Positions 45,009-53,288 of a DNA stretch of 64,000 nt are shown piece after piece. Under the pieces are notes generated by a model. That model was not told the DNA's origin. It ran no database searches and saw only the letters and a program-made list of their open reading frames with translations. The DNA comes from UBA5951 sp009936885 (GTDB taxonomy: Bacteria; Pseudomonadota; Alphaproteobacteria; Puniceispirillales; Puniceispirillaceae): NCBI GenBank assembly GCA_937996625.1, contig CALKVA010000016.1:54618-118617 (forward strand), given 5' to 3'. Both the position numbers and the translations under genes were made by a program. Positions within the stretch are counted from its first letter, which is position 1. Each line of letters opens with the position of its first letter.

Positions 45009-45749
45009 TTACGCTTTATTATCGAGATAATTTTGCCATAAATCTGGTCGCCGATCCTCTGTTATGGTTTCAGCCTGTTTTTGTCGCCAATTCGCAATTT
45101 TTACATGATGACCTGACACTAATATTTCTGGTGCAGCTATACCCTGCCATATCCTTGGATGCGTGTAGTTAGGATGCTCCAATAATCCTGTCTCAAAACT
45201 CTCTTGCTCGTTAGATACTTGATTGCCCATTACGCCAGGCAAAAGACGAATACAGCTATCTAATATCACCTGTGTTGCAAGTTCGCCCCCAGATAAAATA
45301 TAATCACCAATAGATATCTCAATCAAATCATGTTTATCTATTACCCGCTGATCTATTCCCTCAAAGCGCCCACACACAAATACAGCGCCGTCTTCCTTGC
45401 TTAATGCACGAACATCAGATTGAGTTAATCTTCTACCCCTAGGGCTTGGATAAAAGCGAGGTCCCGGCGCTTCTGCAGTTGCCCCTAATGCGGCATCAAT
45501 TACGTCTGCCCGCAATATCATACCATGACCACCGCCGAGAGGGGTATCATCCACAGTGCGATGCTTATCGGTTGCAAAATCACGAATATTTACAACATCC
45601 AACTTCCAAATATTATTTTCAAGCGCGCGGCCCGCCAGCGCATGATCAAGCGTTCCTGGAAACATTTCGGGATATAGCGTTAACACAGTAGCTTTCCAAG
45701 TTTTAGCTGCTTCAATATCAAGCAGGTCTGTTCTGAATTCCTTATCCAT
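45009..45749 (-). CDS. trmD: tRNA (guanine-37 N1)-methyltransferase
   Basis: 246 residues. VLTLYPEMFPGTLDHALAGRAL opens it (TLYPEMFPG), then DDTPLGGGHGMILRADV, AVFVCGRFEGIDQRV and ISIGDYILSGGELA form the knotted SAM site. It makes m1G37, preventing frameshifts. The first 17 residues precede the usual start of the family, so translation could begin further in, but no better-placed ATG is evident. Its ATG lies one base after the rimM stop, within a purine-rich octamer repeat. Confidence 0.95.
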   Translation of the reverse strand: MDKEFRTDLLDIEAAKTWKATVLTLYPEMFPGTLDHALAGRALENNIWKLDVVNIRDFATDKHRTVDDTPLGGGHGMILRADVIDAALGATAEAPGPRFYPSPRGRRLTQSDVRALSKEDGAVFVCGRFEGIDQRVIDKHDLIEISIGDYILSGGELATQVILDSCIRLLPGVMGNQVSNEQESFETGLLEHPNYTHPRIWQGIAAPEILVSGHHVKIANWRQKQAETITEDRRPDLWQNYLDNKA

Positions 45750-45750
45750 C

Positions 45751-45774
45751 TTATTTTCTTATTTTCTTATTTTC
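45751..45774. repeat. Three tandem copies of an octamer at the end of rimM
   Basis: TTATTTTC occurs three times in direct tandem at 45751-45758, 45759-45766 and 45767-45774 (GAAAATAA on the coding strand). It encodes the last residues and stop codon of RimM and forms the purine-rich leader just before the trmD ATG at 45749. Because 8 is not a multiple of 3, a gain or loss of one copy would change the rimM reading frame at its tail. Confidence 0.9.
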
Positions 45775-46299
45775 TTGATTTTTTCTATCTATCAGCCCAT
45801 CTGGTACATTCATCACCAGTTGTTTTTGTGGTAGGTGAACGTGAATAAGAAATCCCGTAAAAGGCAAAAATAATGATTCAGCTGCTTCAGGCTTAACTTC
45901 AATAAGATCGCCAGCTCCAAAATTATGAAACCCAATTATAGCCCCGATAATTTTAGAATCTGAATCCACCACCGTAAAACCAAGATAATCTGCCTGATAA
46001 ACTTCACTTTCCAAAGCTGGCGGCAAAAATTCTCGCGCAATCCTTAATTCTTGTTTCTGGATAGCCTCTGCTTGCTCTCTGCCTGTAATCTCTTTGGCAG
46101 CACAGATAAGCAATCCTTTATTAACCCCAACCAGACGCGGAGTTATAATAGTGCCAGAAGAAAGCGTAAAACTTCCATAATCAACCAGATTTGAAGGCGG
46201 ATCAGTAAAACTCTTAACCTTAAACTGACCCTTTAATCCATGGGCTGAAGTAATCACCCCTAACAAAACGTTGTCAGATAAAGACATGGTATTTGTCAT
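45751..46299 (-). CDS. rimM: Ribosome maturation factor RimM
   Basis: 182 residues from the ATG at 46299, which has AAGG upstream; a TTG at 46317 is less likely. VLLGVITSAHGLKGQFKVKSFTDPP is the N-terminal signature (LLGVITSAHGLKGQFKVKS), and the C-terminal PRC-barrel contains YLGFTVVDSDSKIIG and IEVKPEAAESLFLPF. It helps mature the 30S head. The final KNQENKKIRK is encoded by the octamer repeat. Confidence 0.92.
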   Translation of the reverse strand: MTNTMSLSDNVLLGVITSAHGLKGQFKVKSFTDPPSNLVDYGSFTLSSGTIITPRLVGVNKGLLICAAKEITGREQAEAIQKQELRIAREFLPPALESEVYQADYLGFTVVDSDSKIIGAIIGFHNFGAGDLIEVKPEAAESLFLPFTGFLIHVHLPQKQLVMNVPDGLIDRKNQENKKIRK

Positions 46300-46322
46300 C
46301 AGAACCCTTAAATGCAAAAATG

Positions 46323-46829
46323 TTACTCTTTCGCCTCTGCTGCTTCAACCGGAACATTTTCGTCTGGCGTATCTTCTGCGGCGGCTTCTGTCTCTGTTGA
46401 AGCTTCTTCGACTGGAACTTCTTCAGCAGGAGCTTCCTCTACAGGGGCTGCTTTAGCCTGTGCCTCTTCTGCGGCGGCTTCTGCTGCGGCTGCCTTAGCC
46501 TCTGCTACTTCAGCTTCACGCTCAGCGCGTTTTTTACCAACAGCAGATTTTTTTGGTTGTTCTCTTATTTCTGGCGCCTTTAGAATGTCAGCTAATGCAA
46601 GTAATTTATGCACTCTATCTGTTGGCTGAGCGCCCTTATTCATCCAGAATTTCACTCTGTCTGAATTAACAGAAAGGCGATTCTCATGCTCTTTGGGAAC
46701 CATTGGGTTGTAATGACCAACACGCTCGACATATCTTCCGTCACGTGGTGCTGCTGCCTCTGCAACAACGATTCTATAAAATGGACGTTTTTTCGAGCCT
46801 CCTCTTGAGAGTCTTATTTTTAAAGCCAT
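46323..46829 (-). CDS. rpsP: Ribosomal protein bS16 with Glu/Ala-rich C-terminal tail
   Basis: 168 residues; a typical S16 has about 80-100. The core (MALKIRLSRGGSKKRPFYRI, RDGRYVERVGHYNPM, VKFWMNKGAQPTDRVHKLL) occupies roughly 1-85. The rest is low complexity, dominated by Ala and Glu (for example AEAKAAAAEAAAEEAQAK), acidic, and probably disordered. Such tails occur in other alphaproteobacteria. It follows ffh by 41 bases and is followed by rimM by 23. Confidence 0.94.
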   Translation of the reverse strand: MALKIRLSRGGSKKRPFYRIVVAEAAAPRDGRYVERVGHYNPMVPKEHENRLSVNSDRVKFWMNKGAQPTDRVHKLLALADILKAPEIREQPKKSAVGKKRAEREAEVAEAKAAAAEAAAEEAQAKAAPVEEAPAEEVPVEEASTETEAAAEDTPDENVPVEAAEAKE

Positions 46830-46870
46830 GTGATTTTCCTTCCATAAAAATCATCTTCTTGAAGTAAAAA

Positions 46871-48361
46871 TTATTTTTTTCGATTTGGGTTAATGCCAGT
46901 TGGCAATCCGCCAAGGTTTGGCATCCCGCCAAGATTTGGCAATCCAACTGCTTTTGCAGATCCAAATTGCTTTGCCATCGCATCTAAATCCATGCTGGAG
47001 CCACCAGGCAGACCTGCTGGGCTACCACCGCCCATCATTGCTTTCAGTCCTGCAGCGCCAGCCTTGCTGCCCATTTTTTTCATCATTCGCGCCATGTCCT
47101 GATATTGTTTTACAACGCGGTTGACCTCTTGCACGCTGGTGCCAGATCCAGAGGCAATTCGCTTGCGTCTGGATGCGTTTAACAATCCGACTGATACTCT
47201 CTCTTTTTTTGTCATAGATAAGATAATAGCTTCTTGTCTTTTTATCATCGAATCATCTACGCCAGCTGCTGCAAGCTGTTTGTTCATTTTTCCGATACCA
47301 GGCAACATCCCAAGAAGACCGCCGACGCCACCCATTTTTTTTAATTGACGAATTTGCGTAAGAAAATCATTTAAATCAAATTTTCCTTTAGCCATTCGCT
47401 GTGCCATTCGCATGGCTTCTTCTTCTTCAATGGCCTCTGCAGCTTTTTCAACAAGCGCAACGACATCTCCCATATCCAGAATTCGGCCAGCCATACGAGC
47501 AGGATCAAATGCTTCTAACGCATCTAGTTTTTCACCAACGCCCGCAAATTTTATGGGGCAGCCCGTAACCTGCCGCATTGATAATGCAGCACCGCCTCTG
47601 GCATCACCATCTAATCTGGTTAATATTATGCCTGTAATCCCGATTCTGGATTGAAATGCGGAGGCTGTATTAACAGCATCCTGTCCTGTTAAGGCATCCG
47701 CAACTAATAACGTCTCACACGGATTAGAGAGCGATTTAATCTCTGCAAGTTCTCTCATCAGCCCATCATCAATAGACTGACGACCAGCAGTATCCAAAAT
47801 TAAAACATCATACCCTTGAAGTTGCGCAGATTGCATTGCACGTTTTGTAAGTTGAATGGGGGTTTGCTTATCATCTTCTGGCAGAATTCCAACTTCTGCC
47901 TGCTCTCCAAGCATACGAAGCTGCTCTCGCGCTGCGGGGCGAGTCATATCAAGTGATGCAAGCATCACTTTCTTTCGATTCTTGGTTTTAAGAAATTGGG
48001 CAAGTTTACCTGCAGTTGTCGTCTTTCCCGAACCTTGCAGGCCAGCCATTAGAATTACAGCAGGCGGCGTCACATCTACTTTTAGAGGTTCTGCATCACC
48101 GCCAAGAATCTCCGTTAATCCGTCATTGACAATTTTTATAACCTGTTGGTCTGGACGAACTGATTTTAAAACAGCTGCCCCAACTGCTTCCTTGCGTATC
48201 GACTCCATGAATTGTTTTACAACTGAAACTGCTACATCGGCGTCAAGTAGTGCAAGCCTTACCTCACGTAATGCAGCATCAACATCAGAATCGCTTAGCG
48301 CGCCTCTTTTTCCCAAACCGGAAAAAACAGACTGTAACTTATCTTTTAGCGAATCAAACAT
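46871..48361 (-). CDS. ffh: Signal recognition particle protein Ffh
   Basis: 496 residues. The NG domain has GLQGSGKTTTAGKLA (G1), DTAGRQSIDDGLM (G3), TRLDGDARGGAALS (G4/G5 region); the methionine-rich M domain follows from about 300 (KFDLNDFLTQIRQLKKMG, then MIKRQEAIILSMTKKER). The C terminus ends in repeated glycine-leucine-proline units (LPNLGGMPNLGGLPTG), encoded by near-identical DNA repeats at about 46905-46945. It binds signal peptides with 4.5S RNA and docks with FtsY, encoded upstream. Confidence 0.97.
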   Translation of the reverse strand: MFDSLKDKLQSVFSGLGKRGALSDSDVDAALREVRLALLDADVAVSVVKQFMESIRKEAVGAAVLKSVRPDQQVIKIVNDGLTEILGGDAEPLKVDVTPPAVILMAGLQGSGKTTTAGKLAQFLKTKNRKKVMLASLDMTRPAAREQLRMLGEQAEVGILPEDDKQTPIQLTKRAMQSAQLQGYDVLILDTAGRQSIDDGLMRELAEIKSLSNPCETLLVADALTGQDAVNTASAFQSRIGITGIILTRLDGDARGGAALSMRQVTGCPIKFAGVGEKLDALEAFDPARMAGRILDMGDVVALVEKAAEAIEEEEAMRMAQRMAKGKFDLNDFLTQIRQLKKMGGVGGLLGMLPGIGKMNKQLAAAGVDDSMIKRQEAIILSMTKKERVSVGLLNASRRKRIASGSGTSVQEVNRVVKQYQDMARMMKKMGSKAGAAGLKAMMGGGSPAGLPGGSSMDLDAMAKQFGSAKAVGLPNLGGMPNLGGLPTGINPNRKK

Positions 48362-48400
48362 TCTCTCTCCTAATCAGCACTCTATAAATCAGCATTATCA

Positions 48401-48586
48401 TTATTTTTGTTTATGGTGGTTGTGATTACACAAACAAAAACGACATCTGTGCTCGAATACTTCAAGGACAGACGAAACCCGGCTAAGGTCTAGCTTTTTT
48501 AAATGGCCGAAAATCTGGCTAAAGTGATGCCCTTTTTCAACATGAATGTCAAGGCCAGGCTTTACTCTGCCAAGTGGTAAGGGCAT
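48401..48586 (-). CDS. Possible small Cys/His-rich protein (uncertain)
   Basis: A 61-residue frame in the 296-base ffh-ftsY gap. It would read MPLPLGRVKPGLDIHVEKGH, a mixed-charge helical middle (GHLKKLDLSRVSSVLEVFEH) and a CRFCLCNHNHH end with CxxCxC and several His, which could bind a metal. There is no ribosome binding site, and I recognise no family. Composition is more protein-like than most shadow frames, and no better frame competes for this space. It could equally be chance. Confidence 0.3.
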   Translation of the reverse strand: MPLPLGRVKPGLDIHVEKGHHFSQIFGHLKKLDLSRVSSVLEVFEHRCRFCLCNHNHHKQK

Positions 48587-48603
48587 TTTTTATTTTGACT
48601 AGC

Positions 48604-48622
48604 AGCGTTTTAAAAAAACGCT
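48604..48622. repeat. Perfect 8-base inverted repeat after ftsY
   Basis: AGCGTTTT (48604-48611) and AAAACGCT (48615-48622) pair perfectly around AAA, 36 bases beyond the ftsY stop. On the minus strand no T-run follows; on the plus strand only TTT follows. A weak terminator or mRNA 3'-end hairpin for ftsY is the best guess. The remainder of 48362-48657 holds only the uncertain small frame. Confidence 0.4.
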
Positions 48623-48657
48623 TTTAATGCTTCAGCATCCATAAATGAGGTATGCAT

Positions 48658-49581
48658 TTATTCATCCAATGGCAGTCCAAGCAAAGCGCGTGCATATGCA
48701 TTTGCATTAAAATCTTGCAAATCTTCAGCTGTTTCGCCCACGCCAATAAGGTGAATAGGTAATTCAAACTCTTCTGCTAATGCCACAAGCGCACCACCGC
48801 GCGCAGACCCATCTAACTTTGTCATTATAAGACCTGTTATGGCAGAAACTTCCTGAAATGCTTTAAGTTGCGAAATCGAATTTTGTCCAACGGTTCCATC
48901 TAAAACAATGAGACTGTCATGAGGAGCTTCAGGCACTAGTTTTTTTATCACTCTTACGATTTTGGCAAGCTCTTCCATTAACTCCCTTCGGTTCTGGAGT
49001 CTGCCTGCTGTATCAATTAGAATCAAATCTGCTTTTTGTTGCCTTGCCTTTTCTATTGATTGATAGACAAGTGCGGCTGGGTCTGCTCCTCTTTCTGCTG
49101 ATAATATGTCAACCGAACTTCGCTCCGCCCAGCCTTTTAACTGTTCAATAGCGGCAGCTCTAAAAGTATCTGCTGCAACCAAAACAACTTTTTTGCCCTG
49201 CTGAGAAAACCGCCTTGCTAGTTTTCCAGCTGTTGTGGTTTTACCAGAACCATTCACGCCAACAAGCATCATGATGTGGGGATGATACGTATCTGATACC
49301 AGTAACTGCTTCTGGAACGGCTTCAGAATATTTGAGATAGAGACGGCCAGCGCGTCTAGCATTTCATCTTGATCACCTGATTTACCGTCATATTTTTTCT
49401 CTAGCTCCTGCACTATTTTACTGGAAGCAGATACCCCCAAATCAGCGGAAATAAGCGCTTCTTCCAAAGACTCCATGGTATCTGCGTTTATTTTTTTACC
49501 TGTAAATATTCCAGTTAGCTGGCTAGTTGCTGAGGCTGAGGTTTTCTTCAGTCCATCGGTAAGTCTTTTAAGCCAGCTCAT
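48658..49581 (-). CDS. ftsY: Signal recognition particle receptor FtsY
   Basis: 307 residues, only the NG domain plus a short leader; the long acidic A domain of the E. coli protein is missing, as in many alphaproteobacteria. GVNGSGKTTTAGKLA (G1), DTFRAAAIEQLKGWA, LIDTAGRLQNRRELMEEL (G3) and TKLDGSARGGALV are the marks. It receives SRP-ribosome complexes at the membrane. Its start overlaps the mtaB stop by four bases (ATGA). Confidence 0.96.
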   Translation of the reverse strand: MSWLKRLTDGLKKTSASATSQLTGIFTGKKINADTMESLEEALISADLGVSASSKIVQELEKKYDGKSGDQDEMLDALAVSISNILKPFQKQLLVSDTYHPHIMMLVGVNGSGKTTTAGKLARRFSQQGKKVVLVAADTFRAAAIEQLKGWAERSSVDILSAERGADPAALVYQSIEKARQQKADLILIDTAGRLQNRRELMEELAKIVRVIKKLVPEAPHDSLIVLDGTVGQNSISQLKAFQEVSAITGLIMTKLDGSARGGALVALAEEFELPIHLIGVGETAEDLQDFNANAYARALLGLPLDE

Positions 49582-50861
49582 TCTACTAACTCTACAATTA
49601 CAGATGGGGCATCATTTCCGTTAGAATGGGCCTGCGTGATTTTAACCTTGTGAAGATGACCAGATGGCAGCAATTCATGATGGGACAAATTAACTCGGAT
49701 GAAATTACGCAGATAACCTCGATTTGATTTCTCTAGAAGAATCTCATCTGGCTTGTTTAGATGATTGGTAAGAACCTTTTCATATTGCTTTTTGCCTGCC
49801 TCTCTTAAAGCAGATGCCCTGCGACAAATATCAGATGGGTTTGTTTTCGGCATTTTAGTTGCAGGGGTCCCTTCTCTGTCGGAGTAGCTAAAAACATGTA
49901 GATGCGATAATTCAGCCTGTTCAATTAAAGCCAAAGTTGATAGGTGGGCTTCTTCTGTTTCTGTTGGAAACCCTGCTATTAAATCAGCCCCAAACACAAT
50001 ATCGGGGCGTCTGCGGCGAAGCTCCTTACATAAGCGCATAACGTCTCGCGCTAGGTGCCGCCGCTTCATTCTTTTTAAAATAATATCATCACCATGTTGA
50101 ACAGACAAATGGACATGAGGCATTAACCTGGTTTGAGTTTCAAAAGCAGTCATCAAAAAATGATCAAATTCAGCTGGATCGATAGATGACAAACGCAATC
50201 TTGGTAATTCTGGCACTTCTTTTAACACTTGCAGAACCAACCATCCTAGCTTTGGGTTTCCAGGTAAATCTTGTCCCCAGCTTGTTAAATCTATGCCTGA
50301 TAACACAACCTCTTTTGTTCCATTTGCACATAGTTTTCGCACACTTTCCACAACTTGCCCTGCTGCAATCGAGCGAGACGGGCCGCGGCCATATGGAATA
50401 ATACAAAAACTACAGCGATGGTTACACCCTTGCTGAATCTGCAGAAATCCGCGCGTATGCTCTTCAAAGCTATCAATCATATGGGCCGCAGTTTCCGTGA
50501 TTTCAGAAATATCTGTTACTTCCATATCTGAAAGTTTGTTGGTTTTAAGACGTTGCCAGCTATCTTGAAGAAGCTTTTCATGGTTTCCTATCACATGATC
50601 AACCTCAGCCATTTCAAGCCATTTTCCTGGATTAATCTGTGCGGCACAACCTGTTACTACAATTTGCTTTTCTGGCTGTTCGCGTTTCGCTTTTCGAATT
50701 GCCTGTCTTGCCTGCTTTTCAGCCTCTGAGGTAACAGCACAAGTGTTGAAAATTACAGTATTATTCAGGGATGCGTGCGTTGCGTGCTGACGTATTAACT
50801 CTGATTCCCAAATATTTAATCTACAGCCAAATGTCGAGATTGTTGGACGATTTGATGTCAT
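49578..50861 (-). CDS. mtaB: tRNA (t6A37) 2-methylthiotransferase
   Basis: 427 residues. The N-terminal domain has cluster-binding cysteines in TFGCRLN, NTCAVT and GCAAQ; the radical-SAM cluster motif is QQGCNHRCSFCIIPYGRGPSRS (CNHRCSFC). GIDLTSWGQDL and FGADLIAGFPTETEE follow, and a TRAM-like end. The CAVT motif separates MtaB from MiaB. It converts t6A37 to ms2t6A37. Its ATG overlaps the dapF stop (TAATG) and its end overlaps ftsY. Confidence 0.92.
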   Translation of the reverse strand: MTSNRPTISTFGCRLNIWESELIRQHATHASLNNTVIFNTCAVTSEAEKQARQAIRKAKREQPEKQIVVTGCAAQINPGKWLEMAEVDHVIGNHEKLLQDSWQRLKTNKLSDMEVTDISEITETAAHMIDSFEEHTRGFLQIQQGCNHRCSFCIIPYGRGPSRSIAAGQVVESVRKLCANGTKEVVLSGIDLTSWGQDLPGNPKLGWLVLQVLKEVPELPRLRLSSIDPAEFDHFLMTAFETQTRLMPHVHLSVQHGDDIILKRMKRRHLARDVMRLCKELRRRRPDIVFGADLIAGFPTETEEAHLSTLALIEQAELSHLHVFSYSDREGTPATKMPKTNPSDICRRASALREAGKKQYEKVLTNHLNKPDEILLEKSNRGYLRNFIRVNLSHHELLPSGHLHKVKITQAHSNGNDAPSVIVELVE

Positions 50862-51748
50862 TAAGTCATGCCCTCGCCAGCTTCAGACAGCAAATCAGTA
50901 ATTTGACCAGAAAAACTATACGATACAGGGCCAGTCATAATAACCCTGTTTTTACCGGAACTCTCCTTTGGCAATACATCATGATAATCAGCTAGAATCT
51001 CAATCCAAAGGCTACCCCCATCTAGCTCGATTTCTACCTCACCTTTTACCAAACCAAGTCTTGCGCCTGCAACAGCAGCAGCACATGCACCAGAACCACA
51101 CGCCATAGTAATACCAACGCCTCTTTCCCAAACCCGCATGCGAAATTTTTGCTCTGAGAGGCGTTGCACAAATTCAACATTCACTCTTTGCGGAAAATAA
51201 GCGTGATTCTCAATCAATGGACCTATTACCTCAAGCTCTATCGCCTCACAATCTGATACAAAGAAAACAGCATGCGGATTGCCCATTGAAACCAGCGTCG
51301 CAGTCTGTGAAAACACTTCTGGAAATGGTACATATAACAAATCATCCAAATTTAAATCCGCATTTGAAAAAGGAATATCTTCAGGCAAAAAACACGCTGG
51401 TCCCATGTCGACAGCAATCATGTTATTTTTATAATAGGCACTTAAAACACCAGAGAGTGTCTCTATATAAACTTTTGGTTTGTTGAGTTCTGATAGTAGA
51501 ATTGACGCAACGCATCTGGTACCGTTTCCACATGCACCAGCCTCGCTTCCATCTGCATTTAACATTTGAAGATAAATATCACCAGATGTTTTTGCAGGAT
51601 GCATTATCATTATCTGATCACAGCCAATGCCAAGATGCCTGTCTGCGATTAGGCGAATTTGTTCGAACGACAGATTAACAGATTTTCTTCTGCTATCCAG
51701 CACCACAAAATCATTCCCCAACCCGTGCATTTTCCTAAATTCTATCAT
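50861..51748 (-). CDS. dapF: Diaminopimelate epimerase
   Basis: 295 residues. FRKMHGLGNDFVVLD is the signature, the two catalytic cysteines are in EAGACGNGTRCVAS and TMACGSGACAAAVAG, and GNPHAVFFV lies between. It converts LL- to meso-DAP for peptidoglycan and lysine. It is coupled to mtaB by TAATG. The dapF-mtaB-ftsY order is conserved in alphaproteobacteria. Confidence 0.96.
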   Translation of the reverse strand: MIEFRKMHGLGNDFVVLDSRRKSVNLSFEQIRLIADRHLGIGCDQIMIMHPAKTSGDIYLQMLNADGSEAGACGNGTRCVASILLSELNKPKVYIETLSGVLSAYYKNNMIAVDMGPACFLPEDIPFSNADLNLDDLLYVPFPEVFSQTATLVSMGNPHAVFFVSDCEAIELEVIGPLIENHAYFPQRVNVEFVQRLSEQKFRMRVWERGVGITMACGSGACAAAVAGARLGLVKGEVEIELDGGSLWIEILADYHDVLPKESSGKNRVIMTGPVSYSFSGQITDLLSEAGEGMT

Positions 51749-51813
51749 AATGCAGATATAAACAACTCTACTGAGTATTCCAATTTATTTTAAGCATTCT
51801 GCGGCTAACCGTT

Positions 51814-52593
51814 TCATCCAAGTTGAAGAGAGATAGGCACATGATCTGATGGCTGCTTCCAGCCTCTAGTGTTGGAATGTATTTCTACTTTTTGTATTTG
51901 TGAGGCAAGGTCAGTGCTTATCCAAACATGATCCAGCCGCCGTCCGCGATTGCTAGAGATATAATCACGCGCTCTGTAAGACCACCAGCTATATAATCGT
52001 TCATCTACCCCAAAGAAATCACGGACAGCATCAACCCATCCACCCCTCTCCTGCATTGCGATAAGGTTTTCTCGCTCTATGTCTGTATGGCTTACGACAT
52101 TTCTTAATTGCTTGGTTGACCAGACATCTTCTGCTAATGGCGCAATATTTAAATCCCCCACCAGCACTGATTTGGCTGGTTTATTTTGTTCAAAATATTC
52201 CGTTACTTCAGATACGAAATCTAACTTATGTCCAAATTTGATATTCTCATCTCTATCCGGGATATCCCCTCCTGCAGGAAGGTAGATATTATGGATATTA
52301 ATGCCCTTAATCTGAGCTACTATATGCCGACAATCCCCTTTACCAACCCAATCTTGGTAGCTCGTTTTCTCAATAGGAAAGCGAGATAAAATTGCAACCC
52401 CATTATAGGATTTCTCCCCTCTTATCGCCTGATATGGCCATCCTGCCTCTGCTATCTCATTCGCAGGAAAACTCACATCTTGTGTTTTTGTTTCCTGAAG
52501 GCATAATACATCAAAATCATACTCTTCCAGCACACGCAAAACCTGCGAGAGACGTAATCTAACAGAGTTAATGTTCCAAGTGGCAATCCTCAT
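51814..52593 (-). CDS. xthA: Exodeoxyribonuclease III
   Basis: 259 residues. MRIATWNINSVRLRL, CLQETKTQD (metal-binding Glu), GDLNIAP (catalytic Asp and Asn) and the C-terminal RLDHVWIS and SDHVPI (Asp-His) are all present, giving a complete AP endonuclease/exonuclease III active site. It repairs abasic sites. It lies 50 bases downstream of lolA and 65 bases upstream of dapF. Confidence 0.94.
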   Translation of the reverse strand: MRIATWNINSVRLRLSQVLRVLEEYDFDVLCLQETKTQDVSFPANEIAEAGWPYQAIRGEKSYNGVAILSRFPIEKTSYQDWVGKGDCRHIVAQIKGINIHNIYLPAGGDIPDRDENIKFGHKLDFVSEVTEYFEQNKPAKSVLVGDLNIAPLAEDVWSTKQLRNVVSHTDIERENLIAMQERGGWVDAVRDFFGVDERLYSWWSYRARDYISSNRGRRLDHVWISTDLASQIQKVEIHSNTRGWKQPSDHVPISLQLG

Positions 52594-52643
52594 AATATAG
52601 TTGCTTTCAAGATTTTTACTAAGCTATATTAAGTCAAAATCAC

Positions 52644-53288
52644 TTAATATAACGGCTTCCCGAATAATTTATTTGCTAATTCTCGCCCATAAATTTCATT
52701 TTGCAAGGTAATTTTAGTTTTAACCCCCAAGGTATCTATCACTATCCAACCCCGCAAATTCATGTCATTTGGCTCGAACAACAAAATTAATTCGCCGGCA
52801 TTCTCACCTGAATCTTTACGCAAATTTATTTCAACCAGACCATCAGATGTTCGGCTGGTTGTGCTAAAATCATCTCCAATCAAGGATATCGTATCCTTCA
52901 ATAAGGGAGCAAAAGGGGTTTCAGAAATTGGATAATTTGATGCCTTTTTATCAGCTGGCTCATCTATAATAAGCCATCTTTGTGTGGTTATTAGATTATA
53001 CGGCTCGTCAAGATTATACTCCAAACGCATTTGAAAGGGTCTGCGAAAATATAAAGTGCCAACTGCATAGCTCCCGTCAGAAGAAATCTGGGTAAAGTCT
53101 GCCTGCAATGTTGAAATATTCTGTATCGTCTTTTCAGCCCGCGCAATAAGCTCTGCGTTTGATGTATCTGCTGTAGAATAATTTGGCGAAATTATAATGG
53201 CCAAAAGTAGGAAGAAGCCCGCAAGATATAGCTTGCTTATCCTACTTTCATCGCAGATATGTCTGATTGTGATATTACAGTTCATCAT
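52644..53288 (-). CDS. lolA: Outer-membrane lipoprotein carrier LolA
   Basis: 214 residues. A signal-peptide-like hydrophobic stretch (LYLAGFFLLLAIIISPN) lies at about 20-37, so mature protein is periplasmic. IQNISTLQADFTQISSDGSYAVGTLYFRRPFQMRLEY (seen as STLQADFTQ and GTLYFRRPFQMRLEY) is the LolA signature. It carries lipoproteins from LolCDE to the outer membrane. Its start lies inside the ftsK end (14-base overlap), the usual ftsK-lolA order. Confidence 0.92.
   Translation of the reverse strand: MMNCNITIRHICDESRISKLYLAGFFLLLAIIISPNYSTADTSNAELIARAEKTIQNISTLQADFTQISSDGSYAVGTLYFRRPFQMRLEYNLDEPYNLITTQRWLIIDEPADKKASNYPISETPFAPLLKDTISLIGDDFSTTSRTSDGLVEINLRKDSGENAGELILLFEPNDMNLRGWIVIDTLGVKTKITLQNEIYGRELANKLFGKPLY

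Noticed and set aside
48362..48657. 4.5S RNA gene next to ffh
   Set aside because: I could not find the conserved GGTCAGG...GGAAGGAAGCAGCC-type hairpin on either strand.
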